This document shows positions 1 to 7,355 of a DNA stretch of 15,344 bases, piece by piece; position 1 is the first letter of the stretch; each line of letters opens with the position of its first letter. Source of the stretch: Archaeoglobaceae archaeon (lineage in GTDB: Archaea > Halobacteriota > Archaeoglobi > Archaeoglobales > Archaeoglobaceae). Both the position numbers and the translations under genes were made by a program. The notes under the pieces were generated by a model, which saw only the letters and a list, made by a program, of their open reading frames with translations, searched no databases and was not told where the DNA came from. The DNA is taken from positions 1-15,344 of the forward strand of contig JALWBF010000018.1 in NCBI GenBank assembly GCA_027016055.1, read 5' to 3'.

Positions 1-7
1 TTACTTA

Positions 8-241
8 ATGGAGCTTTTGGGCGAGCAAAGGAAGTTCTTACTCAATATGCTCGATGAGAAGATAGACGACCAAGGAGTTCTGCATATAAGAATCGATAAG
101 CAGAAAGCATATCTGGGTGAGGTTGAGCTGACGGAAGGCGGAGACGCGATCGTCGTTAAGACTAAAATCGTCACTTATCCTGCGAAGAGGGAAAAGATAA
201 TCGAGGCTGCGAGGCAACTCATAGAGAAGGGATACCGATGA
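8..241 (+). CDS. Small conserved-looking protein of unknown function upstream of rnp3
   Basis: A 77-residue soluble protein that I do not recognise. It is charged, has no membrane segment and no cysteines. A stretch rich in alternating beta-type residues (about residues 24-56, with LHIRID and AIVVKTKIV) is followed by a C-terminal amphipathic helix (EKIIEAARQLIEK). The reading frame stays open through the few bases before the ATG, so the true start could lie outside the window. The ATG given here is the first one visible. Its TGA stop overlaps the ATG of rnp3 (ATGA), which argues for co-transcription and translational coupling with the RNase P subunit. A role in RNA processing is possible from context only. 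Confidence 0.6.
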   Translation: MELLGEQRKFLLNMLDEKIDDQGVLHIRIDKQKAYLGEVELTEGGDAIVVKTKIVTYPAKREKIIEAARQLIEKGYR

Positions 242-852
242 AAATGGTCAACGTCGATTTCATCAGGTTCGTTCCGGATCAAAAGGCTTACGATTTCGGA
301 TTTGAAAAGTTCGTAGTCTTCTCCGAAAATCCTTCGAGCTTGCCGGATTCGGTGCTTAAAGGATACATTGTGAAGGCTGAAAGCGGGAGGGATCTTATTG
401 AGAAGCTTAGGCATGCCAAGGACGACTGGTTCGTCGGAGTGATCGGAAATCTTAAGGTTTTAAGAAGCGCGGTGATGAGAAGGAGGGTGGATATAATATT
501 GGATTTTATGGATAGAGAACTCGATTACGTGACGGTTAAGATGGCTAAGGAGAAGGATGTAGCAATCGAGATATCGCTTTCGAAGTTCCTGAATTCCGAA
601 GGATTGAAGAGGTTGAGGCTCATAGAAGAAACGATCGATCTGATCAGAATCATAAATAAGTTCGATGCGCCGTTCGTTCTAACTTCCGGAGCATTTCGAT
701 TTTACGAGTTGCGCCCAAAGAGGCAGATACTCGAGTTCTTCAAGTTCTTAGGAGCTAACGCCGATAGAGCTGAATATTGGCTCGAAAGACTGATAAGACG
801 TTACACCGATCCGAGATACATTATGGATGGGCTTGAGATCGAAAACGGTTAA
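238..852 (+). CDS. rnp3: Ribonuclease P protein component 3 (Rpp30/Rnp3)
   Basis: A 204-residue protein with the features of archaeal/eukaryotic RNase P subunit p30, a PHP-like TIM-barrel protein that supports the RNase P RNA in tRNA 5'-leader removal. Recognisable elements are the N-terminal FVPDQKAYDFGFEKFVVFSE stretch, the central VIGNLKVLRSAVMRRRVDII block, the AIEISLSKFL strand-helix and the late VLTSGAFRFYELR block. Length is near that of other archaeal Rnp3 proteins (about 200-230). The ATG at 238 overlaps the stop of the preceding gene; a second ATG two codons downstream (244) is an equally possible start. The usual archaeal partner Rnp2 (Pop5) is not next to it here. Confidence 0.85.
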   Translation: MKMVNVDFIRFVPDQKAYDFGFEKFVVFSENPSSLPDSVLKGYIVKAESGRDLIEKLRHAKDDWFVGVIGNLKVLRSAVMRRRVDIILDFMDRELDYVTVKMAKEKDVAIEISLSKFLNSEGLKRLRLIEETIDLIRIINKFDAPFVLTSGAFRFYELRPKRQILEFFKFLGANADRAEYWLERLIRRYTDPRYIMDGLEIENG

Positions 853-857
853 GTATA
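849..857 (+). promoter_or_regulatory. Candidate TATA box for the trmO-dut fusion gene
   Basis: TTAAGTATA spans the rnp3 stop codon. Its centre is 25 bp upstream of the ATG at 878, the spacing expected for an archaeal leaderless transcript. No Shine-Dalgarno sequence precedes that ATG. Seen by eye only; the gene may also be read through from rnp3. Confidence 0.4.
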
Positions 858-877
858 GGCTTTGATCATTAAATGCC

Positions 878-1729
878 ATGGAAATCACGCTGAAGCCAAT
901 AGGCTACGTTATCGATGAAAACGTTATAGAAATTCTTCCGGAATTCGAACGAGCTCTTAAGGATTTGGAGAAGCACGAGCTCCTCTGGATTCTCTATCAC
1001 TTCCACAAAGCCGAAGAGGCTCTGCTCGTTCATCCTCACGGTGATAGAACAAAGATTTGCGGTGCATTTGCCACTCGATCTCCGAGAAGACCGAACAGAA
1101 TTGGCATGTCCGCAGTCAGGCTTTTGAGGGTTGAGGGAAGAAGGGTTTTGGTTCAGGGGCTTGATGCCCTTAAGGGATCGCCGGTTATAGATATAAAGCC
1201 TTATGCGGAGGTGTTCGATCTGCCATTCGGAAGCGTTCTATGCATGGAGGATATAAGAAGGAGGATAATCCACGACAGGTTAATCGAGGATTACATAGAT
1301 CTTGAAGTTCAGCTTCAACCGAACGGATTCGACTGCACGCTTAGGAAGGTTGCCAGAATCAAAGGATCGGCTAGGATCGACTTTCATTCGAAGGAACTGC
1401 CGGAAGTTGAGGAGCTTGAGTTCGATGAAGAGGGATGGGTTTTTCTGCCGAAGGGATTTTACAAGGTCTATCTGAACGAGATCGTAAACCTTCCGACGAA
1501 TCTGATGGCCTTCGGAAGACCCCGTTCGACCCTCATCAGATGCGGAGCGAATATACTCACAGCCGTTTGGGATGCCGGATATAGAGGGAGGAGCGAAGTA
1601 GGATTGGTCGTTTACAATGAAAACGGAATCTGGCTTAAAAGGAATGCGAGAATAATGCAACTCGTTTTCGTCAAGCTGAGTTGCAAAGCCGAGCCTTATG
1701 CCGGTAGCTATCAGCACGAAAACTTGTGA
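878..1729 (+). CDS. Fused TrmO-type tRNA m6t6A methyltransferase and dUTPase
   Basis: One uninterrupted 283-codon frame joins two enzymes. Residues 1-115 are a TrmO/TsaA (UPF0066) domain, the SAM-dependent N6-methylase of t6A37 in tRNA; the signature ATRSPRRPNRIGMSAVRL is at 65-82 and GLDALKGSPVIDIKPY at 94-109. Residues about 123-283 are a dUTPase of the dCTP deaminase/dUTPase fold: QPNGFD (147-152), the RPRSTLIRCG motif (214-223), and the DAGYRGRSEVGL uracil-pocket motif (232-243). The Glu expected of a dCTP deaminase is not at its usual place, so hydrolysis of dUTP to dUMP is more likely. An in-frame ATG at 1244 (Met123) sits exactly where a free-standing dUTPase would begin, so internal initiation is possible. 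The two activities (tRNA modification, nucleotide hygiene) have no obvious link. Confidence 0.85.
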   Translation: MEITLKPIGYVIDENVIEILPEFERALKDLEKHELLWILYHFHKAEEALLVHPHGDRTKICGAFATRSPRRPNRIGMSAVRLLRVEGRRVLVQGLDALKGSPVIDIKPYAEVFDLPFGSVLCMEDIRRRIIHDRLIEDYIDLEVQLQPNGFDCTLRKVARIKGSARIDFHSKELPEVEELEFDEEGWVFLPKGFYKVYLNEIVNLPTNLMAFGRPRSTLIRCGANILTAVWDAGYRGRSEVGLVVYNENGIWLKRNARIMQLVFVKLSCKAEPYAGSYQHENL

Positions 1730-1745
1730 TGCATGCTTGGGAAAG

Positions 1746-1753
1746 CTTTTATT
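1746..1753 (+). promoter_or_regulatory. Candidate TATA box for ribL
   Basis: CTTTTATT is centred 27 bp upstream of the ATG at 1777. This fits a leaderless ribL transcript and decides the start of that gene against the in-frame GTG/ATG at 1726/1729. Confidence 0.5.
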
Positions 1754-1776
1754 CAAAACGAATCGATGCGAATTGC

Positions 1777-2244
1777 ATGGTCAGAGTTGTGGCAACCGGA
1801 ACTTTCGACATAATCCATCCCGGTCACATCAGATTCCTTGAGGAAGCCAAGAAGCTTGGTGACGAGCTCATAGTCATCGTTGCAAGGGAGAAAAACGTCC
1901 GGCACAAACCTAAGCCGATAATTCCAGAAGAGCAGAGGAGGAGGGTGGTTGAAGCTCTAAAGCCTGTTGATAAGGCTATATTGGGTGATGAACACGATAT
2001 GTTCAAGCCTATAATGGAGTTAAAGCCTGACATAATCGTTTTGGGCTACGATCAGCACTTCGATGAGAAGAAGCTCGAAGAGGAATTGAGGAAAAGAGGG
2101 TTGAACACAAAGGTTGTTAGAATAAAGGTGAAGGAGGAATGCGAATACTGTTCGAGCACGAGAATAATCAAGAGGATAGTCGATGTCGTTAAGAGTAGGT
2201 TGAAGGAGTATGAGGAATTCTTTAGGAAGAGGGGGATCGAATGA
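1777..2244 (+). CDS. ribL: Archaeal FAD synthase (FMN adenylyltransferase)
   Basis: A 155-residue nucleotidyltransferase of the archaeal RibL family, which transfers AMP from ATP to FMN to give FAD. The N-terminal TGTFDIIHPGH is the HxGH nucleotide-binding signature and EYCSSTRII is the C-terminal ISSTxIR-like motif. The pair of cysteines in EECEYCSS matches the conserved C-terminal cysteines of the family. The frame is open back to 1726, but those 17 extra codons show no family similarity, and the TATA box at 1746-1753 lies 27 bp before the ATG at 1777, so I take that ATG as a leaderless start. The gene ends two bases before the convergent cdhE stop. FAD supply is general and not specific to the adjacent ACDS genes. 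Confidence 0.88.
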   Translation: MVRVVATGTFDIIHPGHIRFLEEAKKLGDELIVIVAREKNVRHKPKPIIPEEQRRRVVEALKPVDKAILGDEHDMFKPIMELKPDIIVLGYDQHFDEKKLEEELRKRGLNTKVVRIKVKEECEYCSSTRIIKRIVDVVKSRLKEYEEFFRKRGIE

Positions 2245-2246
2245 AA

Positions 2247-3662
2247 TCAATCTCCGTTCTTAGGAGGCCAGTTCTGCTCGAGCCAACCCTTAATCCTTCC
2301 CGAATCTATCGGTCCAACCAGAACCTTCCAGCCCGTCTCATCCTCTATTGCTCCCTTTAGTCTTGCAGCCAAACCTGGGATTATAAGATAACGATGCTTC
2401 ACCTTCTCCTCTATCCCCGTCTGTTTCATCAGCTCCTTAACTCCGCTCGCGTTGAACTGCCCTCCGGCTACGGCAGCTTCAACGCATATCCCGCCGGTAT
2501 CAAGCACTAAAAGCCAGCAGTCTATCTTCGCACTCGTAAGATCGCTTTCGACCGTATAATAAGTCAGGGCGAAGTTCGTTGTAATCATAACCGGGGAATT
2601 CTCGTCCGGATTTCCGATCTTTCTCAAACCCGGCTCAACCTGCACCGGAACTCTCGGATCCGTGTATATGTTCTGCCTCAAGATTACGAGGGGCATTATC
2701 GTCCAAGGTTCGAGGCTCTTGAATATCATCACATCCGCATATTTCACTATGAATATCGCACCTATTACACACTCCCAGTAAGCTTTTGCCACGTCGTCTC
2801 CTTCTATAACCCATGCAGAAATGGGAGTTACCATTATCGGATATGCAACATCCTTATCCCCGTTAATGGCAGTTCTTCTAAGCTGAATCACTCTTTCGAA
2901 CGTTCCTCTCAATCCCTCTCCTAAAGGTTCAGTAATTGGATCGAGCACGATATCCTTAACTCCTGCATTTCTAAATGTGACCGCTAAGCTCTTGAGGGTG
3001 TTTAAATCCTTGGATCTCAACGTCACCGGAACTTTAAATTCCAGAGCAAGCTTCAGAAACTCCCTCCAATTATCTTCCGTTGCCGCGTATATCAGTGGTC
3101 TCTTATCCGCCACTACCTCCAATGCTGATCTGATGCATTTCGGATCGAGCGAAACCAGTATCATAGGTCTCCCGTAGCCGGCAACCTTCTTAACAACCTC
3201 TCTAAACCTCTTTGCATCACCGGAAGCACATCGAACTGCCATTCCTTCGATCGTCAGGAACTTACCGACGTAGAACTTCCTGTATTCAACCACCTTGCTA
3301 CATCGCTCGTCTATTTCCTTATCGTCAAGCGTGTCCGGGATGTCGTAGAAGAAGGCTGTGGGATTGAAGAACGTAAGCTCGTGCCTGTGAAGAACGTCCT
3401 CGCCACCTATCTTAACCGCGTAATCTCCGGTTCCTATCACAACTTCAGCTATCTCAGGAGCAACGAGCTCCTCTATCTGTTGAAGCTTTTTCTTAGCCTT
3501 TTCATCCTTCTTAGCCTGCTCGACCAAAGGCTTGCATTGAGTGGGCTTTGCTGATCTGTCCAAGAGATGAGCTGCAAAGCTCATGCACGTATCGAATCCG
3601 CATTCCCCGCAGTTCGTTTGGGGAAGGAGTTTGTAGATATCGAGCGGACTCTTAGCCTTCAT
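2247..3662 (-). CDS. cdhE: ACDS gamma subunit, corrinoid iron-sulfur protein large subunit
   Basis: A 471-residue CdhE. With CdhD it forms the corrinoid iron-sulfur protein that passes the methyl group between tetrahydromethanopterin and the A cluster of CdhC. The N-terminal 4Fe-4S domain has Cys18, Cys21, Cys26 and Cys43 in the CxxC-x4-C-x16-C pattern. A TIM barrel follows, and the C-terminal part (VLDTGGICVEAAVAGGQF onward) is the cobamide-binding domain. The frame extends five codons upstream to a TTG, but the ATG at 3662 overlaps the cdhD stop (ATGA) and is preceded by GGTGGTGG, so it is preferred. It is the last gene of the operon and converges on ribL with only two bases between the stops. 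Confidence 0.95.
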   Translation of the reverse strand: MKAKSPLDIYKLLPQTNCGECGFDTCMSFAAHLLDRSAKPTQCKPLVEQAKKDEKAKKKLQQIEELVAPEIAEVVIGTGDYAVKIGGEDVLHRHELTFFNPTAFFYDIPDTLDDKEIDERCSKVVEYRKFYVGKFLTIEGMAVRCASGDAKRFREVVKKVAGYGRPMILVSLDPKCIRSALEVVADKRPLIYAATEDNWREFLKLALEFKVPVTLRSKDLNTLKSLAVTFRNAGVKDIVLDPITEPLGEGLRGTFERVIQLRRTAINGDKDVAYPIMVTPISAWVIEGDDVAKAYWECVIGAIFIVKYADVMIFKSLEPWTIMPLVILRQNIYTDPRVPVQVEPGLRKIGNPDENSPVMITTNFALTYYTVESDLTSAKIDCWLLVLDTGGICVEAAVAGGQFNASGVKELMKQTGIEEKVKHRYLIIPGLAARLKGAIEDETGWKVLVGPIDSGRIKGWLEQNWPPKNGD

Positions 3663-4954
3663 GCCACCACCAACCAATCCTTATCTATACTCTCCTTAGA
3701 TTTACCCCCGAGCATGCTTATAACGTCCTTAAGAACAGCAACGCTCGCCGGGTGTAGCATCATGAATATATCGACACCGGCCAATGCAAGCGTTAATCCC
3801 GTTAAGATTTCCCAAAGCGGACCCCTCAACTCTCTCGGTCCCCAAGAGGTATCGCCTGAAATCGGCGACTCCTTCATCCAAGCCTCTCTTGCTCCCCATG
3901 CGTTCGTAGTTCCGCTCGAAATTGGGAATGCTAAATCGGCATCTCCCTTTAAGGCGGCAAGTCTAATCCTTTCCATGTTTGAGAACGCGTAGTCTATGCC
4001 GTATCCGAGGGGAGCGGTTGTGGGATCCATCACCAAGCTGTTCGGCGAAAGACCGGCCTTCTTGAGAAGATACCTGTTCAGAGTTTTCTGGGAATTTATA
4101 TCGAGCTGAGTCCAAGCCAAAACGACCTGATTATACTTCTTCGCGGCGTTCGCAATTCTCTCCCAATCCGTATCGAGCGTTGCAGATGCGAGCAATACCC
4201 TTTCCCCTTCGGCAACTTCCGCAACCTTCTCGAGCAAAGGCGGATCCTTCTCCTTGTTACCGCTACCTCCGACGACTATAGGGCATTTGACTGCTTGAAG
4301 AACTTCCTCAACAGTCTTGACAGCTTCGTGGATCGGAGTATCATCGAGCAAGGGATCCGTGCTGACCAGATGAATCGTAACCATATCCGCTCCGAAATCC
4401 TTTACAACCTTCCTAGCCCATTCCGCTGGGTTGTCCATAACATCCTCGTAGTGCTCCCTAACGGCTTTGGGGAATGGAACCGGCTTGTCGAAGACGTCTA
4501 CTGTTATCACCGGCAAATGCGGTTGCTCGGAATCGAAGAGATAGAAGGGCAAGCTTCTTTCCCCACCCACCGTGATCGTATACTTTCTCGTCCCCCCTTC
4601 CTTAGGCGTTGCTCCCAATGTTACTTCATTTATCTTTCCGGGAAATTCGGATTTGTAAGGCTTAAATTCGGCTTTAACCAATTCCCGCGGCAGCTCTTCC
4701 TTTTTCTCCAACCTTTTTTCCATTTCCGGCTTAAGCTCAGCTCCGAAGAGCTGCTCAACTGGGAATCCTAAGATCTTCGAAGCCCTTGCCAAATGATAAG
4801 CAGCCATTCCGAGTTCCTGAGCCAAGGCTTGAATGATCGGAAGAATACCAGTCCCGGGCTCGATTTCTATCTCTATATCGCCCTCTATACGCACACCCTC
4901 AAGTTCTTCGATGTTATACTTCTTCAAGAGCTTGAAGAGATCGTCTATCTTCAC
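3659..4954 (-). CDS. cdhD: ACDS delta subunit, corrinoid iron-sulfur protein small subunit
   Basis: A CdhD of about 431 residues, partner of CdhE in the corrinoid iron-sulfur protein. After an acidic N-terminal region (residues 1-60) and a linker, a TIM barrel begins near VTLGATP. Family blocks include LPVITVDVFD, DMVTIHLVSTDP, CPIVVGGSGN, LVMDPTTAPLGYGIDY and AFPISSGTTNAWGAREAW. There are two candidate starts. GTG at 4954 forms a GTGA overlap with the cooC stop, has GGGGTGGGG just upstream and is preferred by analogy with the next junction. GTG at 4963 would add three residues. It lies between cooC and cdhE, both in overlap, so translation of the three is probably coupled. Confidence 0.94.
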   Translation of the reverse strand: MKIDDLFKLLKKYNIEELEGVRIEGDIEIEIEPGTGILPIIQALAQELGMAAYHLARASKILGFPVEQLFGAELKPEMEKRLEKKEELPRELVKAEFKPYKSEFPGKINEVTLGATPKEGGTRKYTITVGGERSLPFYLFDSEQPHLPVITVDVFDKPVPFPKAVREHYEDVMDNPAEWARKVVKDFGADMVTIHLVSTDPLLDDTPIHEAVKTVEEVLQAVKCPIVVGGSGNKEKDPPLLEKVAEVAEGERVLLASATLDTDWERIANAAKKYNQVVLAWTQLDINSQKTLNRYLLKKAGLSPNSLVMDPTTAPLGYGIDYAFSNMERIRLAALKGDADLAFPISSGTTNAWGAREAWMKESPISGDTSWGPRELRGPLWEILTGLTLALAGVDIFMMLHPASVAVLKDVISMLGGKSKESIDKDWLVVA

Positions 4955-5709
4955 GATCCCCACCCCGTTAAGACTTCTGCGATAAATCTAACCTTTCTTG
5001 CGAATTCGGAATCATTGGGCAGATTTATTATTGGCTCGCCTTTCAGATCGAGCTCGATTACCTTTTCATCGTAGGGCAGGAGCTCGAGAAGAACGAAATT
5101 CTCCCTCTTCGCAAAATCCTTTATCATTTCCTTCGCCTCATTTCCCATTATTTTGTTTCCAACGAGAAATATCTCCCTAAAGTTTAGATTCAATTCTTTA
5201 ACCAAATCCTTTATCTTCTTTGCTGTTTTTAAACCCTTTCTGGATGTATCCGTAACTACGACTATGTAATCCGCACTCTCTATTGTCTTCCTGCTGAAGT
5301 GCTCCAGTCCGGCTTCGCAGTCAACTATCACGTGATCGTAATGCTTCATAAACTTTCTCAGAATGCTCCTAAGCAGGTTGTTCACGAAGCAGTAGCATCC
5401 CTCCCCTTCTGGTCTACCCATAACGAGGAGATCGAAGTTTTCGAACTCATGTATGACCTCGAATATCTTCCCTTCTAGCCACAATCCCTTATCGACAGTT
5501 CCCAAGGAATCCCTCGTAACCTGAAACAACTCACGAACATCTCCGAGCGTTTTCTCGACTTCCACTCCTAAGGCATCCGGCAGATTTGAATCGGGATCAG
5601 CATCTACGGCTAAAACGTTGGATGTTTTTTCTGAGATAAACTTAACTAACAGAGCGGCTATAGCGGTCTTTCCGGTTCCGCCTTTTCCCGTTATTGCTAT
5701 CACGACCAC
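4951..5709 (-). CDS. cooC: CooC-type nickel-insertion ATPase for CO dehydrogenase
   Basis: A 252-residue MinD/CooC-family P-loop ATPase. The deviant Walker A motif GKGGTGKT is at residues 8-15, followed by VLAVDADPDSNLP and the VIVDCEAGLEHFSR switch region. The Cys-x-Cys pair Cys105/Cys107 (GCYCFVN) is the metal-binding motif of CooC, so the likely job is ATP-driven loading of Ni into the CODH C cluster or the ACS A cluster. GTG at 5709 is used as start; GGGG lies seven bases before it and the preceding mini-gene ends 12 bases upstream. The position between cdhC and cdhD fits a maturation factor expressed together with its targets. Confidence 0.92.
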   Translation of the reverse strand: MVVIAITGKGGTGKTAIAALLVKFISEKTSNVLAVDADPDSNLPDALGVEVEKTLGDVRELFQVTRDSLGTVDKGLWLEGKIFEVIHEFENFDLLVMGRPEGEGCYCFVNNLLRSILRKFMKHYDHVIVDCEAGLEHFSRKTIESADYIVVVTDTSRKGLKTAKKIKDLVKELNLNFREIFLVGNKIMGNEAKEMIKDFAKRENFVLLELLPYDEKVIELDLKGEPIINLPNDSEFARKVRFIAEVLTGWGS

Positions 5710-5721
5710 ATAAGATCCCCG

Positions 5722-5814
5722 CTACTCTTCTTTGAACTTGACCTTTTCGATGTATATCTTTGCACCCTTCAAAATAATTTTAAGCTTTCCAGCGTTCTGC
5801 TTTTCATCTTTCAT
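5722..5814 (-). CDS. 30-codon mini-gene resembling the C-terminal tail of CdhC
   Basis: An ATG at 5814, nine bases after the cdhC stop, opens a 30-codon frame ending in TAG, 12 bases before cooC. Its product is basic. Residues 10-28 (KLKIILKGAKIYIEKVKFK) align without gaps to CdhC residues 477-495 (TIKLIIKNARIYIDKIVVR), with 8 identities in 19 positions and most others conservative (I/L/V, K/R, D/E). The upstream AAAGATAAAAAG in cdhC also resembles AAAGATGAAAAG at the start of this gene, so it may have arisen by duplication of the 3' end of cdhC. The ribosome-binding site is weak, but spacing suits coupled translation. Its function is unknown. I infer a free peptide that could occupy the same docking site as the CdhC tail. 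Confidence 0.6.
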   Translation of the reverse strand: MKDEKQNAGKLKIILKGAKIYIEKVKFKEE

Positions 5815-5823
5815 AATCTTAAC

Positions 5824-7332
5824 TTAGCTCTTTTTATCTTCAACCTTTCGAACGACTATCTTATCGATGTAGATCCTCGCATTCTTTATGATCAGCTTTA
5901 TGGTAGGCATGCTCTGAGCCATCGGAATCTGAGGAAGCTGAGGAGCTTGAGTTGGTAACACTGTCGGAGCCTCTTCTGCCGGAACCTCCTCGACCTCCTC
6001 AACCTTCTCTTCCTCCTTTTCCTCCACCCAGCCTTCCGTGATCTTCTTTCCATCAGCCGGTCTAACAACTCCCTTAACGACCGGATGATCAACCCTCTTA
6101 AGAAACTCCTTCAGCTCATCTATCGTCTTTGCATCCTCTTCCGTGGCAATCTTATCACGCATATCTTCTGGAATATACTTCAGAACCTTCTCCTTCAGCT
6201 CCTTAGGCATCCAAACTACCCTATACCATCCTCCATCCGCCTGAAGAAACTTCTTGCTTCTGAAGTAAGCCATCCCTACGCCCAAGAATCCGACCGTCTG
6301 CTTTCCTCCACCTGTTTGCCCGGCCATTGTTGAAAAAGGCAGACCGTTTGGAGCTGGATGCGGATATCCCCTGTGCACGAATCCAATTCCGTCGACTTCG
6401 GGCATGTAAAAGCCGATGACTTCGAAGCATCCGCATGATGTATGTGGACTGTCGAAGAAGCTGTGAAGCTTAACCCTCTCCACACTTCCACCGCTCTCCT
6501 GCTTCGCGAATTCGTTGACGCCGGTGTATTCCCCGCTGATCGGATCTATACATTCCCCCTTCGGAACGGGTCTGTTCGGACCTTCTGGATCTATCTTAGA
6601 TGCAGCCCTCGCATCGAACCAAGTTATCGCTCCGCAAAGTGCCGGTCTGTCCGGGCTTATTATGCAAACGTGAGTTGGAGCGAAGCTTTGGCATAGAGAG
6701 CATGAGTAAAATTCCTCGACATCTTCGTCATGCAACTTCTCAACCCTCGCATCTCTTTCCTCATAAATAGGCCTCGCGAGTTCGTTCAGCAACCTTTCTA
6801 TTAACTCCTTATCGGTTATGTATAATGCCTCTATCTTCTCTATGAACGGCATCTCGTTCTTGTATAGCAACATGGTTGCTTTTGCTATCTGTAGCAAGCT
6901 CTTAAGACCCTTTTTAACTGCATTCTTGCCTATCCTTATCCAAATCGTATCCCTCGAATTTATGTGCATGTATCCTTCGATGTAATTCTGGAACTCGTGG
7001 TTTCTCCTTTCAACTACCGGCTCTATGTCCGGATCGATCTTTTCGCCAGCTATGTAATATATCATCGCAAAAGGATATCTTCCTCCCTCTTCCATCTCAT
7101 CGAGATCGATTCCGACGAGCGTTGCCTTCATATCCTCAACCTGATCTGGAGGAAGCGAAATGACGAGTTCGAATCCCATGGTCTTTGGACCGGCTAACTC
7201 CACAAACATGTCTCCCTTCCTTATCCTTTCTCCTTCGAACATCGGAGATATCTCGAACGGAAATTCCTCCTCACCGACGCTGACCTTAACCTTCTTCCCT
7301 TCGGGAATTTCTATCTTCTTTCTTTCAACCAT
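5824..7332 (-). CDS. cdhC: ACDS beta subunit, acetyl-CoA synthase
   Basis: A 502-residue archaeal acetyl-CoA synthase lacking the N-terminal domain of bacterial ACS. It joins CO, a corrinoid-bound methyl group and CoA at the Ni-Ni-4Fe4S A cluster. The ligands are visible: Cys211, Cys214, Cys223, Cys233, and the Cys300-Gly301-Cys302 motif. Their spacing (+3, +12, +22, +89, +91) equals that of bacterial ACS (Cys506, 509, 518, 528, 595, 597 in Moorella). After about residue 433 comes a low-complexity linker, first Glu-rich (436-454), then Pro/Gln-rich (455-475). A 27-residue basic terminal segment (476-502) follows, which is copied in the adjacent mini-gene. The ATG at 7332 has a strong GGAGGTG ribosome-binding site (7338-7344), among the clearest in the operon. 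Confidence 0.96.
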   Translation of the reverse strand: MVERKKIEIPEGKKVKVSVGEEEFPFEISPMFEGERIRKGDMFVELAGPKTMGFELVISLPPDQVEDMKATLVGIDLDEMEEGGRYPFAMIYYIAGEKIDPDIEPVVERRNHEFQNYIEGYMHINSRDTIWIRIGKNAVKKGLKSLLQIAKATMLLYKNEMPFIEKIEALYITDKELIERLLNELARPIYEERDARVEKLHDEDVEEFYSCSLCQSFAPTHVCIISPDRPALCGAITWFDARAASKIDPEGPNRPVPKGECIDPISGEYTGVNEFAKQESGGSVERVKLHSFFDSPHTSCGCFEVIGFYMPEVDGIGFVHRGYPHPAPNGLPFSTMAGQTGGGKQTVGFLGVGMAYFRSKKFLQADGGWYRVVWMPKELKEKVLKYIPEDMRDKIATEEDAKTIDELKEFLKRVDHPVVKGVVRPADGKKITEGWVEEKEEEKVEEVEEVPAEEAPTVLPTQAPQLPQIPMAQSMPTIKLIIKNARIYIDKIVVRKVEDKKS

Positions 7333-7355
7333 CCTTTACACCTCCAAATAATAAT

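Noticed and set aside
1280..1756. A 158-codon minus-strand frame opposite the TrmO-dUTPase gene.
   Set aside because: It is antisense to a region with clear dUTPase motifs and has no recognisable domain or ribosome-binding site.
1726..1776. An upstream GTG/ATG start for ribL overlapping the dUTPase stop.
   Set aside because: The extra 17 residues do not match the family, and the TATA box would lie inside the coding region. The ATG at 1777 starts right at the family N-terminus.
3663..3677. A TTG start that would lengthen CdhE by five residues.
   Set aside because: The ATG at 3662 has an ATGA overlap with cdhD and a G-rich ribosome-binding sequence; the extra codons encode that sequence.
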